This document shows, piece by piece, positions 52,991 through 64,000 of a stretch of DNA of 64,000 nucleotides. Position 1 is the first letter of the stretch. The number at the start of each line of letters is the position of its first letter. Below the pieces are notes generated by a model, which ran no database searches, was not told the DNA's origin, and saw only the letters and a program-made list of their open reading frames with translations. Both the position numbers and the translations under genes were made by a program. Source of the stretch: Brachyhypopomus gauderio (taxonomy: Eukaryota; Chordata; Actinopteri; Gymnotiformes; Hypopomidae); NCBI RefSeq assembly GCF_052324685.1, contig NC_135223.1, positions 15,338,654 through 15,402,653 of the forward strand. Direction: 5' to 3'.

Positions 52991-54402
52991 CTGCAGTGGT
53001 ATGAGAATACACAACTCCTGCAGTGGTATGAGAATACACAGCTCCTGCAGTGGTATGAGAATACACAGCTCCTGCAGTGGTATGAGAATACACAGCTCCT
53101 GCAGTGGTATGAGAATACACAGCTCCTGCAGTGGTATGAGAATACACAGCTCCTGCAGTGGTATGAGAATACACAGCTCCTGCAGTGGTATGAGAATACA
53201 CAGCTCCTGCAGTGGTATGAGAATACACAGCTCCTGCAGTGGTATGAGAATACACAACTCCTGCAGTGGTATGAGAATACACAGCTCCTGCAGTGGTATG
53301 AGAATACACAGCTCTTGCAGTGGTATGAGAATACACAACTCCTGCAGTGGTATGAGAATACACAACTCCTGCAGTGGTATGAGAATACACAACTCCTGCA
53401 GTGGTATGAGAATACACAAGTCCTGCAGTGGTATGAGAATACACAAGTCCTGCAGTGGTATGAGAATACACAGCTCCTGCAGTGGTATGAGAATACACAA
53501 CTCCTGCAGTGGTATGAGAATACACAGCTCCTGCAGTGGTATGAGAATACACAGCTCCTGCAGTGGTATGAGAATACACAACTCCTGCAGTGGTATGAGA
53601 ATACACAACTCCTGCAGTGGTATGAGAATACACAACTCCTGCAGTGGTATGAGAATACACAACTCCTGCAGTGGTATGAGAATACACAACTCCTGCAGTG
53701 GTATGAGAATACACAGCTCCTGCAGTGGTATGAGAATACACAACTCCTGCAGTGGTATGAGAATACACAACTCCTGCAGTGGTATGAGAATACACAACTC
53801 CTGCAGTGGTATGAGAATACACAGCTCCTGCAGTGGTATGAGAATACACAACTCCTGCAGTGGTATGAGAATACACAGCTCCTGCAGTGGTATGAGAATA
53901 CACAACTCCTGCAGTGGTATGAGAATACACAGCTCCTGCAGTGGTATGAGAATACACAACTCCTGCAGTGGTATGAGAATACACAGCTCCTGCAGTGGTA
54001 TGAGAATACACAGCTCCTGCAGTGGTATGAGAATACACAACTCCTGCAGTGGTATGAGAATACACAGCTCCTGCAGTGATATGAGAATACACAACTCCTG
54101 CAGTGGTATGAGAATACACAACTCCTGCAGTGGTATGAGAATACACAGCTCCTGCAGTGGTATGAGAATACACAACTCCTGCAGTGGTATGAGAATACAC
54201 AACTCCTGCAGTGGTATGAGAATACACAGCTCCTGCAGTGGTATGAGAATACACAGCTCCTGCAGTGGTATGAGAATACACAACTCCTGCAGTGGTATGA
54301 GAATACACAGCTCCTGCAGTGATATGAGAATACACAACTCCTGCAGTGGTATGAGAATACACAACTCCTGCAGTGGTATGAGAATACACAGCTCCTGCAG
54401 TG
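52991..54402. repeat. 27-bp satellite-like array, about 52 copies
   Basis: The unit is ctgcagtggtatgagaatac then acaactc or acagctc, about 1.41 kb in all. Copies differ almost only at one A/G site; two copies read acaagtc and two tgatatg. It lies in the intron just after the NBD1 Walker A remnant. The unit is 27 bp and lacks stops in several frames on both strands, which creates apparent proteins over 400 residues that are artefacts. Confidence 0.98.
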
Positions 54403-54668
54403 AATGTTGGGAGATGTTCCGCTCCCTTCAGCGTAAAGCACAGTGTGCCATGCGATGTGCCAGTTGACACTCTGTACACAGAACAGGCCAACAGACATCA
54501 TGTGTTGTGGGGGGAATCCACCCTCTAGCAGGCGGGTATCTATTGTACTAGACAAGAAACCTACATCATGTAATAAAAACCCTTACAATCTGTTTAGCCC
54601 TGTATACTCTCAGGACAGGTCAGGGTGGTCAGACTGTGTTTCCTCACTTGTATTACTATGTAACATAC

Positions 54669-54762
54669 CAGGGCACCTGCTCTATTATGGGCCAGGAAGG
54701 TTCTGACGTGGCCCTCCTTGTAGATGACCTGTCCACAGCAGGCCTGGAGCAGCCACCTGACC
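54669..54762 (-). pseudogene. abca4: abca4-like NBD1 Walker A exon, frameshifted
   Basis: Acceptor gttatag, then CSRPAVDR in one frame and VIYKEGHVRTFLAHNRAGAL in the next, then donor gtatgt. The family is [20 protein letters not shown] followed by FLGHNGAGKTTT. The Walker A is reduced to AHNRAGAL: the catalytic Lys and following Thr residues are gone and a glycine is Arg. No ATP binding would be possible. Confidence 0.85.
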
Positions 54763-54794
54763 CTATAACACAGTGAACCACTCACAGGGCCAAC

Positions 54795-54935
54795 ACATCA
54801 CACCACACCACACCACACAACACCACACCCCACCACACAACACCACACCCCACCACACTACACCACACCACAACACCACACCACACAACACCCCACCCCA
54901 CCCCACCCCACCACACCACAACACCACACCACAAC
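54795..54935. repeat. CAC/CACAC low-complexity tract
   Basis: Irregular caccacacc repeats, about 140 bp. Confidence 0.95.
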
Positions 54936-55286
54936 GTACAGTATCAGCTACTTATCAGTTTAAATCGGTTTTTTTATCTTACCTACATATTTCAGTAGGT
55001 TACTTAATTATGTAATATTAAATAACTTATTAATACAGAAATATTATGAAGGAAACAAAGGGCACAAATCAGAGGAAATACATTCCAATGAACAAATTGG
55101 TTCAACACATCCATACACAATATGAACTTTTAGCACAAACACTATCAATAAAAATAACAATCTCTTAGAAGTCCAACATACCAGGCCATCAGCTCCCCAC
55201 ACTGGTGTGTGTGTATGTAAAATCCATTAGAAGGAAAGTGTCATTTGATTGATCATGTTCACAAATTTGGATCACTCGTTCTGTCA

Positions 55287-55544
55287 TTATAAGACACAAC
55301 TGAAGACACAGATCCTGTCAGCTTTCTCCAGCAGGACGTCTGCAAGGTCCCGTATAGCTGTGGTCAACATGTGTTTGCTGGTGGGCAAAAGGCCGAGGAA
55401 GAGGATCCTGCTGTTGGTGGCTAGGCTGGCCTTATTGAGGAAGGCAAGGATTAGGAAGCACTGTGTGATGGTCAGGAGAAAAAGGTAGAGGATGATGATG
55501 ATGAAGAGGATGACTGGATCACTGTAGTTCAGCACGTTGTCTTG
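55287..55544 (-). pseudogene. abca4: abca4-like membrane exon
   Basis: Acceptor tcttag, then LNYSDPVILFIIIILYLFLL, TITQCFLILAFLNKASLA, then a degraded LTTAIRDLADVLLEKA. The family is LHYSDPFILFLFLLAF ... [20 protein letters not shown]. The open frame runs 82 codons, but the ACSGVIYFTLYLP segment is lost. Confidence 0.8.
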
Positions 55545-55889
55545 CTAAGAAAAACTATTTGAACAAAATGGCAATGCTGTACTTCATTCTGAAAATGGAT
55601 AACTCAATGTGATTCACAGTGAGGACCACTAGAGGTCAGTATGATACAATATTCTAGCAAACCCAAACGAAAAACCCACAAAATATTAGAGGTTCATCAC
55701 TTCTCAGAAAAGTACGTGCCACTGTGACCACCCAAACACATGACTAGAACTACTGAAACATACCTATTACCATCAGCTTATTGTCAAACCTTTTGGGAAT
55801 CAAGTGACCGGTAGCTCTTCAAAAATACAGTATGACATTCTTGACTGCTAAAAGTAACACAGCAGAGTTACTATGTCCTTCTCAAGCCA

Positions 55890-56099
55890 CCGTAGCTGAT
55901 ACCTCTCATAATGATGGCTGTGTGTAGGATAGTAGTGGTACCCATCATGACGAAGCTGTTGAAGAACCAGTCACACCTTGTAGGAGACACCCATGGGCTT
56001 CAGGGTCTCCTTCAGGCCCATCTCCTGCTCTGCACTGTCATGGAAACAGAGCACACCCATGCCACCATGAAGATAGGAAAACACCGTCTGAGGGTCCCC
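55890..56099 (-). pseudogene. abca4: abca4-like membrane exon with two frame changes
   Basis: Acceptor cattcag, then RCFPIFMVAWVCSVSMTV in one frame, EQEMGLKETLKPMGVS in a second, and WFFNSFVMMGTTTILHTAII in a third. The family is RCFPIFMVLAWIYSVSMTV, EKELRLKETLKNQGVS, and [20 protein letters not shown]. Confidence 0.85.
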
Positions 56100-56116
56100 C
56101 TGAATGTGCATGCACA

Positions 56117-56117
<1 letters not shown>

Positions 56118-56172
<55 letters not shown>
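56118..56172. repeat. (CA)n microsatellite
   Basis: About 27 CA dinucleotides, 19 bp upstream (on minus) of the exon acceptor at 56100. Confidence 0.97.
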
Positions 56173-56174
<2 letters not shown>

Positions 56175-56308
56175 TACAGATACGGCTGTGGCATTGCTAA
56201 GGAGTGAATCCGAGTTCCATGTTTTGAACACTTAACCCAACAAATGACCTATGCCACCTTCAAAGGGACCACCCTGCTGTTAGACTGTAAGACCAACAGA
56301 TCATTCTC

Positions 56309-56430
56309 CTAGCAAGGGTATTGTATCTGCTGCAAGTAGACCTCTAGGGGGCGCTGCCTGCCTGTGAGGGTCTTTATGATCACCTGCTCCACTATGTCCT
56401 GCAGGTATATCTCTCCCCGCACTTAGCAGA
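56309..56430 (-). pseudogene. abca4: abca4-like extracellular domain exon ending in stop
   Basis: IYLQDIVEQVIIKTLTGRQR then PLEVYLQQIQYPC and an in-frame TAG at 56309-56311. The family is AYLQDMVEQGITR ... GIYLQQMPYPCFVDD. Confidence 0.85.
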
Positions 56431-56544
56431 GATCATGAACGGTGTCACTCCGAGGAACAGAGTACCAGTGCCTGACTGTGGGTTGATAGATAAGGCAGAA
56501 TGGATGTCTGAAGTATGGAAAACCAGTAGGTCCAAAAAGGCATT

Positions 56545-56745
56545 ATGACAAATACTCAGATCTGAATTCATGGGTGCGCTCCACTGTGTCAATGTGCATG
56601 CGGACCTGAAACTAGACATGTGGTACAACTGTACAGGAAATACATCCACAAAGACCAGGCCCAGCCAGAACTTTCTCTTGACTAAAAGTTCTAGGGCCCA
56701 ATGGATCTCGTCTGAAAGACCCATGAACTTATCCAGAAGTAGGTA
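56545..56745 (-). pseudogene. abca4: abca4-like extracellular domain exon, stop and frameshift
   Basis: Acceptor ctttttgcag, then YLLLDKFMGLSDE, KRKFWLGLVFVDVFP, then a frame change to PHV, stop, FQVRMHIDTVERTHEFRSE. The family is [44 protein letters not shown]. The conserved Lys codon after PHV is a TAG. Confidence 0.88.
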
Positions 56746-58660
56746 CTGCAAAAAGTGTATGTAAATAAATGAAAACAATTCCAGGTGAAAAAAATTTTAG
56801 GTGATTTTTTTTTTTTAACCAAAGTAAACTGAATTCACAGCTGAACTCTGCTGAACTGAACAGCACTGAACAAAGCCAAAGCAATGGGTCCCAAAAGAAC
56901 TCCGATACTTGGTCACGGCCATATACAGTTCTTTCTGGGCCCAGTGCTGGGTTGAGAAACTCCACGAAGCTGGTGCCATAGTTCACATTCTCTCCTTTTC
57001 CTTTCGACAGCTCAATGCAGGACCCGATTCCAGGCCAACCGTGTCGGACGGAGCAGAGGGTCCCTCTCCCCAGTAGGGCGCCCCCCCCCCGACACTGACA
57101 CCCACCCCTTCACCTCCCCACACGCTCCTGCCCACTCAGCCTAACGCCGCCTTCACCGAACTGTCGTGCGTTCATTCGTGTGGGTCGGACCTGTGGCAGC
57201 AGAGGCGCTCTGTGGAGGATAAGGCCTGTGGGGCCTGTGGACACTGTCAACAGGCTGGGCCTCCTTCTAAATGGATGCCTGAAAGGGGAGGCAAAGGGAG
57301 TGACAGCTGTACCTAATTGGGCTCAATCGGTGGGTCTGTCACCCCTGAGTGTGATTAGCTGGGCCTGAGACAATGGCAGGGAGGGTGTGCGATTAGGATG
57401 AAAGAGGTTGGGCTTCCAGCCCTACTGCTGAAGGGCCCTCTGGGACACCGCTGTGCTCTCGGGGAGAAGCTCAGCTTTTCTGCACTCTGCTCCAGATCAG
57501 AGGAGCACAAAGACACCGGGGAGTCCTGCGCCTCCTCTGATGGTTTCTCTGCAGGAGTTTTTTGTGTGTTCGGTTGGGGTACAGGAGGAGCAGAATGTGT
57601 GCACACGAGTGTGAGGACTGCACGAAGTGTGTGAGGCAGTGTGGGGAGAGGGGGAGTGTGGGAAGGGTATTAAAGAGTGGGATAGGGAGTGCGGAGAGGT
57701 GAAGGGGTATAAAAGGAGGTGTGGACAGGTGAAGGGGTATAGAAGGGGTTGTGGATTGGTGAAGACCCATGACCCCCTTCTCTGAGGACACACAGAGACA
57801 TTTACGTGGATTTTCCACGTAATTTACCTGACGAAATTCAGGTGTTTGTATTCTCTCTCTGCCCGTCTCTCTCTCACTCCCTGTCTATCTCTCTGTCTTA
57901 CCTCCCTGTCAGTCAGGTTGAAATAGTTCCTTTAATCAGTGTCTCAGGCCAGCACCCGAGTCCTCCTCTGGACAGGACGCTGAGGATATGGCCTGCTCTT
58001 TAACTCTAGTTCATGTTGCCCCTCACTGCCCTGTTCCTGATGGAGTCTTGAGATAGGAACAAAGATGGGTGCTGATATGACATTCATTATTAACAACCTA
58101 TATACCACTGCTATAGGAGCTTATAGGTAAGTATAGGAGTTTTACACAATGGATAATGTAGTTTTTATCTAATTCGATCTTTAATTCAAATGGAAATATT
58201 CAGGTACAGTTTAATATGTGTTATTGGAGATAAAAGGCCTTTATTTGCTGGGAGTTAATCATTTCCAAGCACACACTCTCTATACACACTGTCATGCTTT
58301 AGGTTCAACTCACTCACCTACAGCAAGGTCATCTGGACTCGTGAGAGAGGCTCCACCCCTGGGGACCGACCTCCACCCAAACACACATCAGGGTCCACCA
58401 TGTTTACGTGACTACACACACACGCACACGCACACACATACGTACACACACACACAAACTCTCGATCTCTTTCCCTTTAGAATAACTTGAACACCTAATG
58501 TGAAAACTCCTGCATGCATGCGCTCATAAGAATCTTAACACAATAATAATTAAGAAGAAGGATGAGGATGAGGATGAGGATGAGGAGAAGAAGAAGACAC
58601 TGTTTCTATGTTCAAGCTGAATCTTTGGTGTTTCAGGTCAAATTCACCTGTAACTCTAAT
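56746..58660. other. mostly unassigned; upstream part of the abca4-like locus
   Basis: A minus-strand frame at about 56880-57010 (GENVNYGTSFVEFLNPALGP) may be another extracellular-domain scrap, but I could not align it safely. 57040-57180 is GC-rich with a C run. A (CA)n lies at 58409-58456 and a GATGAG run at about 58560-58585. Confidence 0.3.
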
Positions 58661-58689
58661 CCTTCACCCATTTGTTGAATGTCTTGTGG

Positions 58690-58795
58690 GGCAAACATAA
58701 AAGAGTGGAGAATAATGGACAGTTGGTGGCATGCATCCACCTGCTCCTGTACTTACACTGTCCCCCCAGCCAAAGCATGCGGAAGTGCCCCTGAA
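58690..58795 (-). pseudogene. possible abca4-like exon 3 remnant
   Basis: Acceptor ctgcctttcag, then HFR in one frame and ALAGGTV, stop, VQE in another. This could represent HFPNKALPSAGTVPWVQG of ABCA1/ABCA4 exon 3. Short and speculative. Confidence 0.25.
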
Positions 58796-59099
58796 AGGCA
58801 GCGGGGAGAAGGGAGACACAGGATCCTGCCGAGGCCCAGGGGAGTGCACGTGGCCCGCTGCCCAGGACGTGGGCGGGGAGCGCCATCCCATGGGGAGGAG
58901 CTCTATACCTGTGTTCCTAAAAACATCCTGAGCTGAACGTCAAAAACAAGAATTAGAGATGGAGAAAAGGAGAACAAGAGAGAGATTCAGATAGAGAGAG
59001 AGACAGAGAAAGGAGAATATGACAATAGGATCTACATAGACACACTAGATCTCCCTCATTGAGCACAGTACATGAGTTTTGGAAAACAGGGTGACTAGC

Positions 59100-59655
59100 C
59101 AGGACCTGACCTCACAAGGACCTGCAGGAGAGAGAGAGGAGACCTAACCTACAGGAGAGAGAGAGGAGACCTAACCTACAGGAGAGAGTGACAGGAGACC
59201 TGACCTGCAGGAGAGAGAGAGAGGAGACCTGACCTGCAGGAGAGAGAGAGAAGAACTGACCTGCAGGAGAGAGGAGATATGACCTACAGGAGAGAGAGAG
59301 GAGACCTGACCTGCAGGAGAGAGAGACAGGAGACCTGACCTGCAGAAGAGAGAGAGAAGAACTAACCTGCAGGAGAGAGGAGACCTCACCTGCAGGGGAG
59401 AGAGAGAAGAACAGACCTGCAGGAGAGAGGAGATATGACCTACAGGAGAGGGAGAGGACACCTGACCTGCAGGAGAGAGGAGATATGACCTACAGGAGAG
59501 GGAGAGGACACCTGACCTGCAGGAGAGGAGACCTGACCTGTAGGAGAGAGAGAGACGGGACACCTCACCTGCAGGACAGAGAGAGGAGACCTGACCTACA
59601 GGAGAGATAGAGAGGAGACCTCACCTGCAGGACTGAGAGAGGAGACTTAACCTAC

Positions 59656-59712
<57 letters not shown>
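59100..59712. repeat. GA-rich minisatellite ending in (GA)n
   Basis: Variable-length units of gacctgacctgcaggagaga, about 20 copies, ending in a pure (GA)n tract at 59658-59712. One more gacctcacctgcaggaga follows. Confidence 0.93.
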
Positions 59713-59716
<4 letters not shown>

Positions 59717-60132
59717 CACCTGCAGGAGAGGGAGATAAATCTGGGGAAATGTGAGGCTGTCTAAGCAGTGTTATGAGGTGATGTGATGGTGCAGGAGAAA
59801 GAAGAATCAGAGGTCTGTGATGGGAGGTCAGATCAACGAAAGTCTGTAGTGCTGCCTTCACTCAGAGAAAATCACCAACATCGAAAGGACATCGGATAGC
59901 AATCCATGAATTTGGTGTTAGAATTGAGTGAACTAGTTGTACAAACCCTTGTCGTTATTTCAGTAAGGTATGTTACTGTTTTTTTTGCAGGAGCTGAAAA
60001 TTGGATTCTCACCAGCCCTTGATCAATCATTAACGTTACCCTTACTTCCTAATTGTCAATTTTCAGATTTGTATTTTATCTGTATTCATTTACTTTCCAT
60101 TTCATTTAATCGAATTCTCTTCTTCTTATAAT

Positions 60133-60429
60133 TGTGACGGGCAGGTGTGAGCAACAAAAAGGAAGCGATCACGCCAAGTCTCAGGGAAAAAGGGTGGTTT
60201 AATATAAAGTGTGCAAACCTAAAACCCGTGCAATAGATCCAAATTAAGGATATAATGACCAGCGGTCAACTGGTACAAAGACAAGACATATATAGGCAAA
60301 CAAACGACCCTCAGGTGAGACGGATCACGGGCTCCGCCCACCTGAGGGACGCACATGACGTCACCAGACAATAACAACAACAGCCGCTGTGGACAGAGAC
60401 GGCCGGTAGGGGGCCGCCTCACCGTGACA
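60133..60429 (-). mobile_element. solo LTR, copy B (297 bp)
   Basis: On the minus strand it begins TGTCACGGTGAGGCGGCCCC and ends GCCCGTCACA. The 5-bp direct repeat ataat flanks it at 60128-60132 and 60430-60434. It matches copy A at 20185-20477 over its length and carries the same cctcaggtg ... cacctgagg inverted repeat. The right repeat merges into an (AAT)n tract, so that duplication is a little less certain than copy A's. Confidence 0.85.
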
Positions 60430-61790
<1,361 letters not shown>

Positions 61791-61799
61791 GCTGTATTG

Positions 61800-61912
61800 A
61801 GTAGAAGCACTCTTGAACTAGTACAGCCACGAGTCTTCTTGGTGAAGGATGCAACACGTTTTTGATACCTGGATTTGGGGATCCTCTGCCATTCTTCCTT
61901 GCAGAGCCTCCA
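61800..61912 (-). mobile_element. Tc1-like transposase C-terminal scrap
   Basis: The minus strand reads CKEEWQRIPKSRYQKRVASF then TKKTRGC, like the helix near the end of fish Tc1 transposases (EEW.kIP.s.c..Lv.s...R). Its upstream side is replaced by the 30-bp array. Confidence 0.5.
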
Positions 61913-62177
61913 ATCATTATACCCCAGCACAGACCTCATCCAATCATTATCCCCCAGCACAGACCTCATCCAATCATTATGCCCCAGCACAGACCTCATC
62001 CAATCATTATCCCCCAGCACAGACCTCATCCAATCATTATCCCCCAGCACAGACCTCATCCAATCATTATACCCCAGCACAGACCTCATCCAATCATTAT
62101 CCCCCAGCACAGACCTCATCCAATCATTATGCCCCAGCACAGACCTCATCCAATCATTATCCCCCAGCACGGACCTC
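61910..62177. repeat. 30-bp minisatellite, 9 copies
   Basis: caatcattatnccccagcac followed by agacctcatc, nine copies with a single variable base (a, c or g) after tat; followed by poly-A at about 62180. Confidence 0.96.
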
Positions 62178-62492
62178 TAAAAAAAAAAAAAAACTGGAAT
62201 TTTTATAATGAAATCACATAATTGTTCATAACATGGTTAATAGAAATCTCTCACTATAAATGTTGCATCGTTGTAAAGGATGAATTGGCTTCATGTACAA
62301 TGAAAGCACTATAGTGTATACACTGCCTGTTATGGCACAGAACATTCGGTACACATAAGCATATGGGCATGTGCCAAATGCATAGGCTGTGACTGCATAT
62401 CCCAGCCTTTTCTTATTGCACACATGCACTGGCAAGAACAGATACAAACACACACAAGCCTTAGCTTGGCACTACTCCAACAAATTGGACAC

Positions 62493-62494
<2 letters not shown>

Positions 62495-62569
<75 letters not shown>
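62495..62569. repeat. (CA)n microsatellite
   Basis: About 37 CA dinucleotides. Confidence 0.98.
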
Positions 62570-62871
62570 AAAACACAGTCAGCCAGCCAGCAACACCATG
62601 CTCCACTCTGACCCTCTGTCCACATTCCGCAACTCCCACAAGCCCTATTATACACCACGCTGCATGTGGTCTGCGTGTGTGTGTGTGTATACGAGTGCTA
62701 AAATCCACACAGCATCTCATTACAATGTCAATATTAATGAGCCTGGCAAAGGCAGTTGCCACGGACACTCATACGTAGGTGAAATGCACGTTTGCGAATA
62801 TAGGTTACGCGTGCGAGTCAGACGTGTGTGAACCTGTCACTCAACTGACAGATGTCCTGTTCACGCCATCC

Positions 62872-62902
<31 letters not shown>

Positions 62903-63945
62903 TTTCTGTCTGATTAGTTGCTAAGGGCTTATCCAGTCAGTTCTGTGTTGGCTCTGAATTAGGCGTCCCTGAGAAGGGCCTCAGAAGACAGAAAGCCCTG
63001 CGTTCCTCGCCACCCCCTAAAAACATTTCCATATGAAAGCCATTAAAGAGCCTTTTTAACACTGATGTCATTCCTGCAGTCTGAGCCTTTGTCACTGTGG
63101 CCTGCGGCTCCCGCCTGTACTCCGCTCCCCTGAAACTGGGTGTGTAACGCCGCACCGCACCAGTAGGGAGCGACACTGAGACCTGCCGGAGCTCCGCTCA
63201 ACTCACATTTAAAACAGCCTGAACAGAAAGAATTCAGCTGTTCAGCTGGGGGCGGGGAGGGTGCTGGGGTCTCGGGAGAATGATGTGCACAGAGCTCACA
63301 GGGCTGCCACCTGCATAGACCCCCACACAGGCCACCTGCCTGCCCCCCCCGAGCTGAGATCGAAGGTGCACAAACTACCTGAAACCTGAGACTTCACTAC
63401 CTCACTAGCGATTATGTTGTCAATGAGAAGAGTCAGATCAAGGGCTGGTGGAGAGAAGCTCGCACGTGTGCGGCAGAGCAGAGTACCTGATCGGCTTGGA
63501 CCTTAGGGCCGACCGAACGCGAGGGACGTCTCGGAGCAGGTACGAGGACGCAGCCCCTACCTGCCCAGGGACCAGAGCAATGAGAGGACGGGGTCGTTAG
63601 CATGCGGAATGACCCTTGGCGACGGCAATGGCTACAGCAAGAATGCAGCACTTCGACGTGTTGTGGGGCATTCCTCTGGGAGGACTTCAAGTGGACTCTC
63701 CAGCTGCTGAGTGGGTTGGACCGTCCTCAGAGAAGATGGAGAAGGACAGAATGTGGATGGAATGCGAGGCATTTTGACCCCGTCTCCACTGAAGACTTCA
63801 GAAACGTCCACTCAGCTCAAGAAACAGTTCGGTGTGAGAGGTTAAGTGGAAAACTTAATTAAATGGCATTCTCAGTGCTTTCATTAACTCAAGCCCACAC
63901 CAATCACAGAAAGAGAAGGGAGATATGTGAAGAGAATGTAGAAGG

Positions 63946-64000
<55 letters not shown>
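62570..64000. other. intergenic to window end, no gene seen
   Basis: Holds (CT)n at 62873-62897 and terminal (GA)n from about 63945 to the window edge. Frames of about 80 codons at 63433-63862 show no recognisable family. Confidence 0.4.

Larger units (their letters stand above)
37865..56745 (-). pseudogene. abca4: decayed ABCA4-type ABC transporter gene, colinear exon remnants
   Basis: At least ten exon-sized blocks on the minus strand match ABCA4-subfamily segments in correct order: first extracellular domain (56.7, 56.3 kb), membrane segments (56.0, 55.5), NBD1 Walker A (54.7), NBD1 H-loop (50.3), second extracellular domain (47.3, 45.7), late membrane segments (43.3, 40.7), NBD2 start (39.9), and the last two exons (38.4, 38.0). 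Many retain AG/GT borders at expected places, so this is an in-place decayed gene, not a retrocopy. Disabling changes include in-frame stops, frameshifts within exons and an altered Walker A. ABCA4 is favoured over ABCA1/ABCA7 by RCFPIFM...SVSMTV, LLLDKF and CSRPAVDR. ABCA4 is the photoreceptor N-retinylidene-PE flippase. Teleosts often have two copies, so loss of one may be tolerated. Much of NBD1 and NBD2 was not found. Confidence 0.85.

Noticed and set aside
52859..54555. Five overlapping open frames of 406-536 codons on both strands
   Set aside because: They are the 27-bp satellite read in different frames. The unit is a multiple of three without stops, with no start context, splice sites or codon bias.
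55911..56231. Short frames rich in His-Thr or Cys-Val around 56.1 kb
   Set aside because: The His-Thr/Cys-Val parts are (CA)n. Only the non-repeat parts carry the ABCA similarity and are annotated as pseudogene.

Overview
The window is vertebrate nuclear DNA, almost certainly from a teleost fish. It has split genes with GT-AG introns, AATAAA poly(A) signals, many (CA)n, (GA)n and (AAT)n tracts, dense minisatellites, and fish-type Tc1, hAT, LTR and LINE debris. There is no prokaryotic or organellar feature, no rRNA, no CRISPR array and no convincing functional tRNA.

Layout. (1) 1-5.1 kb, + strand: the last four coding exons of olfm3 (noelin-3/optimedin). The splice phases join cleanly and the olfactomedin domain is intact; the 5' exons lie outside the window. 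(2) 5.1-29 kb: a gene desert with microsatellites, minisatellites, a Tc1-type MITE (inside olfm3), a 1,002-bp non-autonomous hAT element with a perfect 8-bp target duplication, a 313-bp inverted-repeat element, solo LTRs and LINE scraps. (3) 29.1-36.9 kb, + strand: a complete very-long-chain trans-2,3-enoyl-CoA reductase gene (tecr family). It has twelve shared exons plus two candidate first exons, giving a 310- or 305-residue protein. (4) 37.8-56.8 kb, - strand, possibly to 58.8 kb: an intronless reading finds no gene here, but short exon-sized blocks occur in exactly the order of an ABCA4-type ABC transporter, from the first extracellular domain to the last exon. They carry stops, frameshifts and a destroyed Walker A, so this is a decayed abca4-like gene. 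It lies tail-to-tail with tecr, and its former introns hold several large minisatellites, including a 1.4-kb array of about 52 copies of a 27-bp unit. (5) 57-64 kb: repeats, a second solo LTR of the 20-kb family in opposite orientation, a Tc1 transposase scrap with a 30-bp array, and no recognisable gene.

The two live genes are unrelated in function: a secreted neural glycoprotein and an ER fatty-acid elongation enzyme. The main hidden content is the abca4-like pseudogene. Exon boundaries come from reading frame, splice consensus and remembered family sequences; no alignment program or database search was run.
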